Source: Duganella sp. Root336D2
GTDB taxonomy: Bacteria > Pseudomonadota > Gammaproteobacteria > Burkholderiales > Burkholderiaceae_D
Direction of reading: 5' to 3'
Assembly: GCF_001425005.1 (NCBI RefSeq)
Contig: NZ_LMDB01000012.1
Location: 901,407-965,406, forward strand
Length of the DNA stretch: 64,000 nt
Part shown: piece after piece, positions 25,971 through 36,438 of the stretch
How the letters are laid out: each line of letters starts with the position of its first letter
Numbering within the stretch: position 1 is the first letter of the stretch
The notes under the pieces: generated by a model
Told to the model about the DNA's origin: nothing
What the model saw: the letters and a program-made list of their open reading frames with translations, nothing else
The model's database searches: none
Made by a program: the position numbers and the translations under genes

Positions 25971-26459
25971 GTGACGATTTTCGATTACCTGGTTATTTTC
26001 GTGCTGATCGCATCCATCGTCATTAGTACCATGCGCGGCCTGATCAAAGAGGTATTGTCGCTGGCCGGCTGGATCGTCGCCTTCGTGGTCGCCAATGCTT
26101 ACGGCCCGTGGCTGGCTGACATGCTGCCGGAAGCCCTGCCGGGCGCCGTAGTGCGCCTGATCGTTGCCTTCATTGCACTGTTTGTCGGAGTGCTCATCCT
26201 CATGGCCTTGCTGACCATGGCAATCAATGCGCTGATCGAGGCGGGCGGCCTGTCGTTCGCCGATCGCGGCCTGGGAGCCCTGTTCGGGTTCGGCCGCGGC
26301 ATTGTGATTGTGCTGGTTGGCGTCATATTGTGTGGGATGACCACGATGCCCAAGCAGGAATTCTGGAAGAACGCGCTGTTGAGTCCCATGGCGGAATCCG
26401 GCGTGCGTACCGTGAAACCATTCCTGCCCGCCGCGATGGCGGAGCATGTCCATTTTTAG
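25971..26459 (+). CDS. cvpA: CvpA family membrane protein
   Basis: Inner-membrane protein of 162 residues with four hydrophobic segments (about 4-25, 30-50, 62-85, 100-122). The CvpA signatures IFDYLVIFVLIASIVISTMRG and GLIKEVLSLAGWIVAFVVA are clear. Start is GTG; no in-frame ATG fits. In E. coli cvpA is needed for colicin V production and bile tolerance and is co-transcribed with purF, as seems true here (39 nt spacing). Confidence 0.92.
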   Translation: MTIFDYLVIFVLIASIVISTMRGLIKEVLSLAGWIVAFVVANAYGPWLADMLPEALPGAVVRLIVAFIALFVGVLILMALLTMAINALIEAGGLSFADRGLGALFGFGRGIVIVLVGVILCGMTTMPKQEFWKNALLSPMAESGVRTVKPFLPAAMAEHVHF

Positions 26460-26498
26460 AATTCTTTAAATCCGCAGCACCAAGTTTAGGAGCACACC

Positions 26499-28021
<1,523 letters not shown>

Positions 28022-28022
<1 letters not shown>

Positions 28023-29251
28023 TGAAGAACTACGGCTTCACGTCCACCATCCTGCACAACGACCGCCAGAAAGGCATCGAACACGGCTCGCTGCACAAGC
28101 CGATCCACACTTCGGTGACCTTCGGCTATGCCGACGCGCGCCAGCTGGCGTCGGTCTTCCAGGGCAAGGAGCCGGGCTTCCGCTACGGGCGCCAGGGCAA
28201 CCCGACGGTTGCCGCGCTGGAGGATAAGGTCAGCAAGATGGAGCAGGGCGTGGGCACGATCTGCTTTGCCACGGGCATGGGCGCCATCGGCGCCGTGTTC
28301 CAGGCGCTGCTGCGTGCCGGCGACCATGTCGTGTCGTCGTCGTTCCTGTTCGGGAATACCAACTCGCTGTGGCAAACCGTGGCGGGGCAGGGCGTGGGCG
28401 TGGACTTCGTCGACGCCACCGACGTGGCCAATGTGGCCGCCGCGCTCAAGCCTGAAACGCGCATGGTGTTCGTGGAGACCATTGCCAACCCGCGCACCCA
28501 GATCGCCGACCTGAAACGCATCGGCGAGCTGTGCGCGCAGCGCGGCATCCTGTACGTCGTCGACAACACGATGACGTCGCCATACCTGTTCCGTCCCAAG
28601 GACGTGGGCGCAGGCCTGGTAGTGAACGCGCTGACCAAGTCGATTGGCGGCCATGGCAACGCGCTTGGGGGCGCGTTGACCGACACCGGCGCTTACGACT
28701 GGACCCGGTTCCCGAACATCTTCGAAAACTACAAGAAGAACCCTTCAGTGCAGTGGGGCCTGGTGCAGATCCGCGCCAAGGCGCTGCGTGATTTCGGCGC
28801 CTCGCTGGCGCCGGAAGCCGCGCACCATATTGCGGTCGGCGCCGAGACGCTGGCGCTGCGCATGGACCGCGCTTCCGCCAACGCGCGTGCGCTGGCCGCG
28901 ATGCTGGAAGCCGACCAGCGCGTGGCGGCCGTGTATTACCCGGGCCTGAAATCGCATCCGCAGCATGGCATTGCAGCGGAGCTGTTCAAGGACTTTGGTT
29001 CGCTGCTGAGTTTCGAGCTGAAAGACGGCATCGACTGCTTCGATTACCTGAACAAATTGAAGCTGGCGATCCCGACTTCCAACCTGGGCGACACCCGCAC
29101 CCTGGTCATTCCGGTCTCGCACACCATCTTCTACGAGATGGGCCCGGAGCGCCGCGCCTCCATGGGCATTGCCGATTCCCTGATCCGCGTGTCAGTCGGC
29201 ATCGAAGACACCGACGACCTGATCGCTGACTTCCGCAGCGCCCTCGACTGA
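28022..29251 (+). CDS. metZ: O-succinylhomoserine sulfhydrylase
   Basis: PLP enzyme making homocysteine from an activated homoserine and sulfide. It has 409 residues of the Cys/Met-metabolism family. Seen: FRYGRQGNPTVAALEDKVSK, the PLP-lysine segment NALTKSIGGHGNALGGAL (K about 205) and SVGIEDTDDLIADF. The purF-metZ coupling is a recurrent betaproteobacterial arrangement. The last 60 bases overlap, in antisense, the ancestral end of the broken CPBP gene. Confidence 0.93.
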
Positions 29252-29941
29252 TTCCGCGGCCGGCCGGTAGTAGGCCAGCGGTAGCAAGTCCAGCATAATG
29301 TGCAATACGATCGCCAGCGCCAGATGGCCGTTGGCGATCGCCACCAAACCCAATATCCCACCGACGACAGCCGCGCGCAGGGCCGCAATGGCGCCCTAGT
29401 AGGCATGCGCCAGCCCGAAAGCAGCAGAACTGAGCAGCCATGCCCAAGCCAGCCCCAGTTCTCCAAAGCAGGTGAGCAGGAAGCCCCGGTACACCAGTTC
29501 TTCGCAGACCCCCGCCGACACTGCGAGAACGATCCACCAGCGCCGTTCGCGCGTTCCGACCGGCAGCATGAATTTCAAGGACTGTGCGGCGGCCTCGCAT
29601 TGCCGCTGGAACCGGGCATTGAACAGGCAATACACGGCCTGCGCAGCCATCACGGCGGCCAGCAACAGTGCGCTGCCCAGCACCAGCCAGCGTGCAATGG
29701 CGCCACCAGTAGTGAGCCACGCCATGCCATCCACGCTGCCCGGGGCCTCGAACAGGCTGGCCGGGGCACTGAGCCATGCTGCTGCACCGGTCATCAGCCA
29801 AAGCATGGCGATGTCCTTGCGATAGCTTGCGCGCCGGCTTGCGCTATCGCTGTCGGCCTTCAGCCGGCGCGATGAGGCGGCTTCGACCAGCGGCAGGAGG
29901 ATGCAGATTGCGAAGGCGTAGATGGTGGACAGCACGGACAT
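29192..29941 (-). pseudogene. CPBP-family (CAAX protease-like) membrane protease, interrupted by an in-frame TAG
   Basis: The 5' part (29396-29941, 181 codons) encodes several membrane helices and the first CPBP motif EELVYRGFL, then FGLAHAY followed by TAG (29398-29396). Reading on in the same frame gives GAIAALRAAVVGGILGLVAI and ANGHLALAIVLHIMLDLLPL, the usual last helices and third motif of the family, ending at TGA 29194-29192. In intact family members this region reads HxYQG, so one C-to-T change of a Gln codon (CAG to TAG) explains the stop. The truncated product would lack the last active-site helices. It is divergent from a TetR gene that may have controlled it. Confidence 0.8.
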
Positions 29942-29967
29942 GGGATTTCCTTGCTAAAAATATGAAT

Positions 29968-30014
29968 GTGAATGCGAATTCACTTTTACATTTTTCGCCG
30001 AAAATGTCTATACT
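29968..30014 (+). promoter_or_regulatory. TetR promoter and operator candidate
   Basis: TTTACA (29985-29990), 18-bp spacer, TATACT (30009-30014) is a strong sigma-70 promoter; the ATG follows 8 nt after the -10. The inverted repeat GTGAA-N6-TTCAC (29968-29983) lies just upstream of the -35 and between the two divergent genes. Confidence 0.6.
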
Positions 30015-30021
30015 TTGCGGC

Positions 30022-30663
30022 ATGGACAAGCAAATGACCCCGGCGCGCCAGCAGCGCAGCCGCGATACGGAGGAGCGCCTGCTGAATGCGGCGTTGCAGC
30101 TACTGGAAGAGGAGGGGCTGGATGCCGCGCTCATTCCGCGCATCGCCGAGCTGGCACAAGTGGCACCGGCCAGCGTCTATCGCCGATTTGCAGATAAATC
30201 AGCCCTGCTGCGAGCGGCCTTCCTCAAGGTCCTGAGAAGCAGCAACGAGTCAAACCAGGCCCAGGCTGCGCAAAAGATCTCGCGTACCAGCCTGGCGGAA
30301 AGCCTGGGGCAGATGGCTACGCAGCTGTTGGAGCAGTACCGCGCATATCCTCACTTATTGCGGGCGCTGATGCGCTTCATGGAAAGCGATTCCGACACCG
30401 GTTTCGTCCAGGATGCGCGTGAGATCATGCGCATGAACGTGGAACTGATGGTCGATTTGCTGATGCGGCACCGCACCGAGGTTCGACATACGCCAAAGCG
30501 CAGCGCTGTGCATTTCGCCGTCACGGGTATGGCATGTACGATCCAGAGCTATACCCTGGACCAGGAGTCGCTTTGGCACGGCGCAGCGGCCATGACCGAT
30601 GAGGAGATGGCGGTGCGCGCGGCGCACTGTGCATATGCTTACCTGGCGACGCCGCTTCAGTAA
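30022..30663 (+). CDS. TetR/AcrR-family transcriptional regulator
   Basis: Repressor-type regulator of 213 residues. The N-terminal helix-turn-helix (about 12-60) reads RDTEERLLNAALQLLEEEGL and IPRIAELAQVAPASVYRRFADKSALLRAAF; the C-terminal ligand domain is not recognisable. The start MDKQMTPARQ is preferred; an alternative ATG six codons earlier overlaps the -10. It is divergent from the broken CPBP gene. Its 3' end overlaps the M61-like gene tail to tail by 7 bp. Confidence 0.88.
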   Translation: MDKQMTPARQQRSRDTEERLLNAALQLLEEEGLDAALIPRIAELAQVAPASVYRRFADKSALLRAAFLKVLRSSNESNQAQAAQKISRTSLAESLGQMATQLLEQYRAYPHLLRALMRFMESDSDTGFVQDAREIMRMNVELMVDLLMRHRTEVRHTPKRSAVHFAVTGMACTIQSYTLDQESLWHGAAAMTDEEMAVRAAHCAYAYLATPLQ

Positions 30664-32120
30664 GGCGTGCCGAAAATGGCCCTGAAGCGGGCCTTCTGCT
30701 CGGCGCTAGCTGCCGGATCGCGCAGCAGGTAGGTTTCCAGCATGCCGAACTGCTCGAGGCGCAGGCCGATGTCCTTGAACAGGGACGCGAGGTCGGGCGC
30801 CTTGCTGGTGGCGACGATGTTGTTCAACAGCGGGTCGAGATCGACGCCGCCGATCACCTTGCCGATGCGCACGATGTCGGCCTGCTCGTACACCTTGCCC
30901 TTCTGGCCGAATTCCTTGTACATCTCGTGCAGCAGCGTGTCCAGGCTGACCTTCCCCTTGCTTGCCTTGCGCAGTTCCACGTCCATCGCCAGGCCCGCAA
31001 TGGTGCCACCGCCGTAAACCAGCAGCCAGTTGCGGTGTTTGTCCTTTACCGCTTCGCGCACCGTGACGGTCAGCCCCTGCACATTGCGCGCCACGTTCTG
31101 GCCGCGCGCCAGGTTCTCGAGCTGCTGGATCAGCATAGTGCGGTCCATCAGCTTGTTGCGCGCCATGGTGACCACGGTGACGTAGTCGTTTACGCCTTCC
31201 TTGAACCACTCTTCGCTTTCGTTTTTCGGCACCAGCGAGTGGCCGTCCCAGAAGTGGGCCAATTCGTGCGCCATCACCTTGCCCCAGATCGGGCGCGCCA
31301 CTTCGCTGCCATCGTCTTTCAGGTATTGGCTGAAGGAGCCGGCGAAAGCGCCGCCGTCGCCGCTATCACCCTGGTTGACCACGATCAGGAAGCGGTCTGC
31401 GACCGGGCCGCGGCCGTACAGCTTCCGGTAGCTGTTCATCTGTTTGTCGATCATGGAGATGAAGGCGTCGCGGCGCTTCCAGTATTGCTTGCCCATCACC
31501 AGCGTCATTTCGACGCCGCCGGCCTTGAAGGTTTCCGAGCGCGCCGTGCCGAAGAAGAAGGCGTTGTTTACCAGTTCGCGGCGCGAATCCACGACGAAGG
31601 TAGCCGCCTTGCCGGCGCTGCGCCACGGGGTATTGGCTTTCCAGCCCGCTGGCAGGTCGAAGGCGACTTCGGTTTCACCGTGCATTTTCACGCCCGGCAC
31701 AATGAACAGCGGGTAGCCGACCGACATCAGCCCTTCGTCGGTGTGATAGGACACTTCTTCGTTCCCGCCCGGCCACTGGTATTTGTCGTGTTCCAGCCGG
31801 ATGTCGTAGGACAAGCGCAGGCGGCGGTCGCCATCGACCTCGTATTCGCCTTCGCCTTTATCGTTGAGCGCGACGGCGCTGCCGGCCATGTCGCGCACGG
31901 CCAGCTTTTCGATCAGGTCGGCCTGGCCATTCTTCAGTTGCGGGATCGGCATGCAATTGAACAGCACCAGTTCACGGCCCTCGACCCAGACGTCGGCTTC
32001 GACGTGGGCGCGCTGGGCATCCTTGTCGATGCTCAGGCGGTAGTGGTTGGTCTGGTTGTCGAAGGCGAACGCGGATCGCGCTGCCAGCATCGCGGCTGCG
32101 ATGCACAAAGGCTTGAACAT
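30657..32120 (-). CDS. Exported M61-like metallopeptidase
   Basis: Probable secreted or periplasmic zinc peptidase of 487 residues. A signal peptide ends at about residue 19 (SAFAFD). The zinc motif HELAH (about residue 285) is followed by EWFKEGVNDY some 18-20 residues later, giving the HExxH...E arrangement of gluzincins of the M61/M1 type (glycyl-aminopeptidase-like). The N-terminal half is beta-rich, like the M61 N-terminal domain. Substrate unknown. It is monocistronic; a 9-bp-stem hairpin (32165-32191) lies between it and the next gene. Confidence 0.75.
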   Translation of the reverse strand: MFKPLCIAAAMLAARSAFAFDNQTNHYRLSIDKDAQRAHVEADVWVEGRELVLFNCMPIPQLKNGQADLIEKLAVRDMAGSAVALNDKGEGEYEVDGDRRLRLSYDIRLEHDKYQWPGGNEEVSYHTDEGLMSVGYPLFIVPGVKMHGETEVAFDLPAGWKANTPWRSAGKAATFVVDSRRELVNNAFFFGTARSETFKAGGVEMTLVMGKQYWKRRDAFISMIDKQMNSYRKLYGRGPVADRFLIVVNQGDSGDGGAFAGSFSQYLKDDGSEVARPIWGKVMAHELAHFWDGHSLVPKNESEEWFKEGVNDYVTVVTMARNKLMDRTMLIQQLENLARGQNVARNVQGLTVTVREAVKDKHRNWLLVYGGGTIAGLAMDVELRKASKGKVSLDTLLHEMYKEFGQKGKVYEQADIVRIGKVIGGVDLDPLLNNIVATSKAPDLASLFKDIGLRLEQFGMLETYLLRDPAASAEQKARFRAIFGTPY

Positions 32121-32164
32121 GAAATCTCCCCGGTGGTGGTGTGTTTTTGATGACTGTAAGTCAG

Positions 32165-32191
32165 CGCAGCCACCCGGGGAGCGTGGCTGCG
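32165..32191. repeat. Intergenic hairpin
   Basis: CGCAGCCAC and GTGGCTGCG form a 9-bp stem around a 9-nt loop between two minus-strand genes. No clear T tract follows on either strand, so it is not called a terminator. Confidence 0.5.
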
Positions 32192-32225
32192 ACGAAATGC
32201 AGGATTGGCGGGACAGGCGGCAGGG

Positions 32226-33254
32226 CTAGCGTAGCGCTTTTTCCACAACTGCCTTCATGGCTGGCATGGCGCAGCGCAGTGCCGCGTGGCCGCAGTCGGT
32301 GTCCAGCACGGTGGCTTCTTCCTTGCGCAACTTGGCGAAGGCAATCGCAGGGCCAGGGTTCACCAGGTGGTCTTGCGCGGCGTTGATCGGGACCAGCCGC
32401 GCCTTGATGCGTGGCGCCGCTTCTTCCAGCTTGCCGCCCTGGGAGATATCGTGGCCCAGTACGGCGCGGATCTGCCACAGGGAGTTGTTGGCGTCCGTGC
32501 TGTCAGGCTCGGAGGCCTGGCTCTCGCGGAAGAATCTTTCGAAGTCCTTCGGCGCGGTGCGCGCGCTGCGATGTGCCGGGCTGTCGAAGTTCATCGCGAA
32601 CAGCAGGTTATACATCGGCAGCGGCGGGTTCCTGGCGTAGCGGCCGCCGGCATAAGCCGGCTCGTCGAGAACCGATTTCTCCACGATGCGCAGGAACAGC
32701 ATGTCCGAAGATGTCAGGCGCGGGGTGCCTGCGATCGGGATCGCAACGTCCATGAAGCCAGGGTAGCTGGCGGCCCACTGGAAAGCCTGCATGCCGCCCA
32801 TCGAATAGCCCATCACTGCGTGCACGTGCTTGATGCCCAGCTTTTCGGTCAGCAGCTTGTACTGGCTGGCGACCATGTCACGTACCGTGAATTGCGGGAA
32901 GGAGGGGCCGGGCTGCGCCTTGCTGTTGGATGGTGAGCAAGACACGCCGTTACCCAGGGCATCGACCACGATCACGTACCACGGTGCGGGATCGAACAGG
33001 GCGCCGCTTTGCAGCATGCCGGCCGCATCGCGGCTGGTGCCGGTGTGCCAGGTTGTGAACAGGATGACATTGGATTTGTCGGCATTCAGGGTGCCGAAGG
33101 TGCGGTAGCCGATCGAACAGTCGCTGATGGTGGCCTTGTTTTCAAGCTGCAGGTCGCCCATATTGGCGAATTGTTGTTGCGGGGCGGCGGCGTATGCGGT
33201 GGAAGCCGACAATGCGAAGGCGCACACGATCGAGCTGATACGGCGGAAGTGCAT
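32226..33254 (-). CDS. Exported MetX-like alpha/beta hydrolase
   Basis: A 342-residue protein with a signal peptide (MHFRRISSIVCAFALSASTA, cleavage near AYAAAP). The fold is that of homoserine acyltransferase-like alpha/beta hydrolases: DALGNGVSCSPS, nucleophile Ser in VMGYSMGGMQAFQWA, a late Asp near AAQDHLVNP and His in DTDCGHAALRC. True MetX is cytoplasmic and ordered in methionine operons; the signal peptide argues against a biosynthetic role and for hydrolysis of an unknown ester outside the cytoplasm. Start set at MHFRR because GAGGAGATAAC precedes it. Confidence 0.78.
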   Translation of the reverse strand: MHFRRISSIVCAFALSASTAYAAAPQQQFANMGDLQLENKATISDCSIGYRTFGTLNADKSNVILFTTWHTGTSRDAAGMLQSGALFDPAPWYVIVVDALGNGVSCSPSNSKAQPGPSFPQFTVRDMVASQYKLLTEKLGIKHVHAVMGYSMGGMQAFQWAASYPGFMDVAIPIAGTPRLTSSDMLFLRIVEKSVLDEPAYAGGRYARNPPLPMYNLLFAMNFDSPAHRSARTAPKDFERFFRESQASEPDSTDANNSLWQIRAVLGHDISQGGKLEEAAPRIKARLVPINAAQDHLVNPGPAIAFAKLRKEEATVLDTDCGHAALRCAMPAMKAVVEKALR

Positions 33255-33500
33255 GTTATCTCCTCTTTTTTCGATACAAGAAGGATAACTCGGGCGGGCC
33301 ATGCCGTGGCAGCCGAGTGCGACAGGCTGCAGGAATCGGGGAGCAGGCTGGCTTAAAACGTCACGGCGCCGGGCATGCCGTAAGGATGGCGCCAGCCGGG
33401 CAGGGCGCGAATGCGGTTGGTTGCGCAGAACAGCCATGGCGGCATCGGGCCTATGGCAGTGCTGCTACTTGGGGTATCAGCCGCGCCTTGAAGGATGGCA

Positions 33501-34190
33501 TCAGTGCCAGGTCCGCATCAGGCCGACGGCCAGGCCTTCCAGCGCGAAGTCGTCTTCCGGACTGACTGTGATGATCTTGAAGTCCGGATTTTCAGGCAGC
33601 AGTTCGATCTTGCTGCCGGTCTTGCGGTAGGTCTTGACCGTGACATCGTTGCCGATGCGGGCCACGACGACCTGGCCATTGCGGGCAGTGTCAGTCTTTT
33701 TCACCGCCAGCAGATCGCCGTCCATGATGCCGATGTCGCGCATCGATTCGCCGCGCACCTTCAGCAAGAAGTCCGGCTTCGCCGAGAACAGCTTGGGGTC
33801 GACGTTGTAGGTGGTTTCCAGGTTTTCCTGCGCCAGGATAGGCGAGCCGGCGGCCACGCGGCCGATCAGCGGCAGGGAGACCAGCATGCCGGCCGGTACG
33901 GCTGGCATGTCGTCAAATTCGATTTTGGCGCGCGCTGACTGGCGTGGGGCGGCGGTGCCGGTCGAGGCGCCGCCGAAGTTGCCGGTCAGGCGGATGCCGC
34001 GCGAGGTGCCGGCGGTGATTTCAATAGCCCCCTTGCGCTGCAGGGCTTTCAAGTGTTCTTCCGCGGCGTTGGCGGATTTGAAGCCAAGTTCCGCCGCGAT
34101 CTCGGCACGAGTGGGCGGGAAGCCGGTGTTGTCGATCGCATCCTTGATCAGGTTGAGAATCTGTTCTTGTCGTGCTGTGAGCTTGATCAT
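33501..34190 (-). CDS. lexA: SOS repressor LexA
   Basis: Represses DNA-damage genes and self-cleaves with RecA. It has 229 residues: winged helix-turn-helix (1-70, [17 protein letters not shown] ... [20 protein letters not shown]), hinge, and peptidase domain with cleavage bond Ala114-Gly115, Ser149 (RGESM) and Lys186 (VTVK). The start [10 protein letters not shown] is the usual family start; the frame is open further upstream but through the operators. Two LexA boxes precede it, so it is autoregulated. Confidence 0.97.
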   Translation of the reverse strand: MIKLTARQEQILNLIKDAIDNTGFPPTRAEIAAELGFKSANAAEEHLKALQRKGAIEITAGTSRGIRLTGNFGGASTGTAAPRQSARAKIEFDDMPAVPAGMLVSLPLIGRVAAGSPILAQENLETTYNVDPKLFSAKPDFLLKVRGESMRDIGIMDGDLLAVKKTDTARNGQVVVARIGNDVTVKTYRKTGSKIELLPENPDFKIITVSPEDDFALEGLAVGLMRTWH

Positions 34191-34204
34191 GGCGCTATGG
34201 TGAA

Positions 34205-34237
34205 CTGTGAATATAGACAGTCTGTATTTTTGTACAG
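34205..34237. promoter_or_regulatory. Two tandem LexA (SOS) boxes
   Basis: CTGTGAATATAGACAG (34205-34220) and CTGTATTTTTGTACAG (34222-34237) both match CTGT-N8-ACAG exactly and are one base apart, 15-47 bp upstream of lexA, as in the double-box lexA promoter of E. coli. They also lie 85-117 bp upstream of the divergent membrane-protein gene. Confidence 0.92.
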
Positions 34238-34321
34238 TGTGGATCGAATTGCAAGCAAATTTGTTGCATCGGCAGAAAATATTCGGCTTAATGTCGATTC
34301 GACAACCATTGGAGGGCAGGG

Positions 34322-34783
34322 ATGGGACGATTTGCTTTCTTGCTGGCGGCGGGGATTTCTTTGTTCGGTGCCCTGATCCATTTTGTGGCCCCTTTGCTCG
34401 GCCCCGAATGGTATGCGTTCCTGCAGGCGCCGCCCAAGGTAGTGGCTTCGGCACAAGCCGGCGGGTTGCTGGCACCGACTGGTGCGATGGCAATTGGCGT
34501 GCTGATGCTGGTTTGCGCCTTGTATGCGTTGGCGGGGGCCGGCCTGCTGCGCTGGCTGCCTTTTGCGCAGATGGTGCAAGGGACCGTGGCTGCTGTTTGC
34601 CTGCTGCGTGGCTTGCTGGTGTTGCCTTATTTGTACAGATTTCCTGAACGCGTATGGACATTCGATGCCATGGCTTCCGCAGTCTGGTTCGCTGCGGGGC
34701 TTGGATTCCTGGTCGGAATCCTGCGATCGACCAATGCGCGGCGGGCCGTGATCGCGGCGCCTGGCGACGCGTCAGGGGCTTAG
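34322..34783 (+). CDS. Small four-helix membrane protein, unknown function
   Basis: A 153-residue protein with four hydrophobic segments (about 5-25, 42-70, 78-105, 115-135); family not recognised with confidence. It has a good GGAGGG site before the ATG. It is divergent from lexA and shares the intergenic region with two SOS boxes, so damage induction is possible but unproven. Its 3' end overlaps the Rpn gene tail to tail by 12 bp. Confidence 0.75.
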   Translation: MGRFAFLLAAGISLFGALIHFVAPLLGPEWYAFLQAPPKVVASAQAGGLLAPTGAMAIGVLMLVCALYALAGAGLLRWLPFAQMVQGTVAAVCLLRGLLVLPYLYRFPERVWTFDAMASAVWFAAGLGFLVGILRSTNARRAVIAAPGDASGA

Positions 34784-35884
34784 CCTGGCTTTGGCCAGCG
34801 CTTCGGCAAGGGATTCGGCCTCGAACACTGCCAGCCCAAGGGCGTCCAGCTGCTCCGGGCTCGCCTGGCGCAGGCGGGAGAGTACGGATGAAGGCAGCGG
34901 CGTGAAACGGCTGGCAAGTTGCGCCGCCAGCAACTCTACCTTGCCGCGTCTCAATCCGAGCTGTTCGCCTTCGGCCATACCTTCAGCCTTACCTTCAGCC
35001 TTACCTTCAGCCTTACCTTCAGCCTTACCTTCAGCCTTACCTTCAGCCATACCTTCAGCCATACCTTCTGCGTGACCCTCGGCATGGCCTTCGGCCGCAG
35101 CTGATTTGCGCACCCTGTCGCCCTCCCTGGCAAGCGTCTTGCGGATGTTTTCGGCTAGCATGTAATTCAGGCTGTTCTTGGGCAGCGTGGGCTGCAGCCT
35201 GAGCAGATCGTCGATATCCATGGGTAATCTCCTTTGCCACTTCGACGGTAACGGGATCATGTAGTCTAAGACTGCCTGCAACACGAAAAGTTCATCGACG
35301 AGCCATACTTTTTCGTGCATCAGTCCCACCAGTAATTCTTTGGTTGGCTCGCGTCGCGCTGGATTGTGGCGCGTCTGGCGCAGCTTTAAGTGGACAAGGG
35401 CGGTGAATCCTGCCGGGTTGTCGGTGGCCGCAAGTTCTTCGAGCCGGTCGCGAAAATCCATCAACTTGGCGACGCGGAACTGAACGGAAAATCCGCTCCC
35501 GGCCTCGTTGCTGTCGAACCGTTCGGGGCGCCAGTGGAGGCCGGGGTCGGCGAGCAAGGCCAAGCTGATGACCGGCAGCCCAAAACGCGCACGTAAGGCA
35601 GTGTGGTATTCCGCCATGCGCCGGTCGAATCCTGCTTGGCGGCAGCATTGGATTTCGATATGGAGGCAAAGGTCGCGTCCATCCCGATTTGTGGTAAGAA
35701 TGATCACATCGGGATGGCGCGGGGCCACTGCCGCGCTATCGCTGGCTGGCGCCAGTTCGTGGTCGGGAAGGCGATAACCGTGGCCCCAATCGATGCTCGC
35801 GGCGACATCAGGAAAGAACAGCCGCAGGAAATCGGCCGGATAACGGCTGGCGATCAGCTTCCATGCGAGGTCGGGGCGGTCCAT
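34772..35884 (-). CDS. Rpn-family (PD-(D/E)XK) nuclease with hypervariable 4-residue repeat
   Basis: Resembles Rpn/YhgA recombination-promoting nucleases, some of which act in phage defence. The N-terminal nuclease core has HPDVIILTT (D59) and CLHIEIQC (E77, Q79), fitting D...ExQ. The middle is helical. Residues about 260-305 are AEG[H/M/K] repeats encoded by 12-bp DNA units. The last ~65 residues ([19 protein letters not shown] ... [15 protein letters not shown]) form a C-terminal helical domain of the DUF4351 type. Total 370 residues. In studied relatives a short form made from an internal start inhibits the full protein; an internal ATG with an upstream AAGG is present here. Confidence 0.82.
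   Translation of the reverse strand: MDRPDLAWKLIASRYPADFLRLFFPDVAASIDWGHGYRLPDHELAPASDSAAVAPRHPDVIILTTNRDGRDLCLHIEIQCCRQAGFDRRMAEYHTALRARFGLPVISLALLADPGLHWRPERFDSNEAGSGFSVQFRVAKLMDFRDRLEELAATDNPAGFTALVHLKLRQTRHNPARREPTKELLVGLMHEKVWLVDELFVLQAVLDYMIPLPSKWQRRLPMDIDDLLRLQPTLPKNSLNYMLAENIRKTLAREGDRVRKSAAAEGHAEGHAEGMAEGMAEGKAEGKAEGKAEGKAEGKAEGMAEGEQLGLRRGKVELLAAQLASRFTPLPSSVLSRLRQASPEQLDALGLAVFEAESLAEALAKARLSP
34774..34980 (-). CDS. Possible internally initiated short form of the Rpn protein
   Basis: An in-frame ATG at the downstream (3') edge of the repeat array (reading [14 protein letters not shown]) is preceded at about 8 nt by AAGG. Translation from it would give the C-terminal domain alone, about 68 residues. 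This is inferred from the known internal-antitoxin behaviour of some rpn genes; nothing in the sequence proves use of this start. Confidence 0.3.
34969..35100 (-). repeat. 12-bp tandem repeat inside the Rpn gene
   Basis: Eleven consecutive 12-bp units. Five (34981-35040) are identical, CTTCAGCCTTAC on the plus strand; neighbours differ by one or a few bases, degrading toward 35100. Each unit encodes four residues, so copy-number change keeps the frame. Confidence 0.95.
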
Positions 35885-35936
35885 GGCCCAGCATGCCAGC
35901 CCGGGGGAAAGGGGCCTTGCGCGCCATCAGTAAAGC

Positions 35937-35965
35937 TTGAGCCGGCCGGCAAAGTCTGCTATGCT
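35937..35965 (+). promoter_or_regulatory. Promoter of the rpsF operon
   Basis: TTGAGC (35937-35942), 17-bp spacer, TATGCT (35960-35965), placing the transcription start near 35972 and giving a leader of about 68 nt. Confidence 0.65.
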
Positions 35966-35971
35966 TGCGGG

Positions 35972-36039
35972 CTTACCTCTTCCCACACCCGTCTTGACGC
36001 CGGGGTGGGCTATATTCACAGTCCTTAAGGGAGTTATTA
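35972..36039 (+). promoter_or_regulatory. Possible S6:S18 autoregulatory leader
   Basis: The leader folds into CCCAC-(A bulge)-CCCG (35982-35991) paired with CGGG-GTGGG (36001-36009). Many bacteria regulate rpsF-rpsR by S6:S18 binding to a hairpin with a CCG element in this leader. The match is by position and general shape only. Confidence 0.4.
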
Positions 36040-36420
36040 ATGCGTCACTACGAAATCGTATTTATCGTCCATCCGGACCAGAGCGAGCAAGTGCCCGCGA
36101 TGATCGAACGTTACAAAGCCAGCGTGACCTCGCGCGGCGGTAACGTGCACCGTGTTGAAGATTGGGGCCGCCGTCAAATGGCTTACTCGATCCAGAAACT
36201 GGCCAAGGCACACTACATCTGCCTGAACATCGAGTGCGACAACGAGACCCTGGTTGAGCTGGAAACCGCATTCAAATTCAATGATGCCGTGCTGCGTCAC
36301 CTGACCGTCAAGATGAAGAAAGCGGAAACCGCTCCTTCCCCAATGATGAAGTCGGTCCAGCGTGAAGACGCGGCCAAGAGCCATCGCGCCGAAGCCCCAG
36401 CAGCTCCTGCAGCGGCCTAA
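36040..36420 (+). CDS. rpsF: 30S ribosomal protein S6
   Basis: Small-subunit protein that binds S18 on the platform. It has 126 residues: [61 protein letters not shown], and an Ala-rich tail. A strong AAGGGAG site precedes the ATG. First gene of rpsF-priB-rpsR-rplI. Confidence 0.98.
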   Translation: MRHYEIVFIVHPDQSEQVPAMIERYKASVTSRGGNVHRVEDWGRRQMAYSIQKLAKAHYICLNIECDNETLVELETAFKFNDAVLRHLTVKMKKAETAPSPMMKSVQREDAAKSHRAEAPAAPAAA

Positions 36421-36438
36421 TTCCTGACAGGAGACGGT

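Noticed and set aside
33353..33445. 30-codon minus-strand frame just downstream of lexA
   Set aside because: No clear ribosome site and no recognised family; could be an SOS peptide, but nothing beyond its position supports it.
34969..35100. Short regular repeats looked at as a CRISPR array
   Set aside because: Units are 12 bp, contiguous without spacers and in frame with a protein; no cas genes are near.
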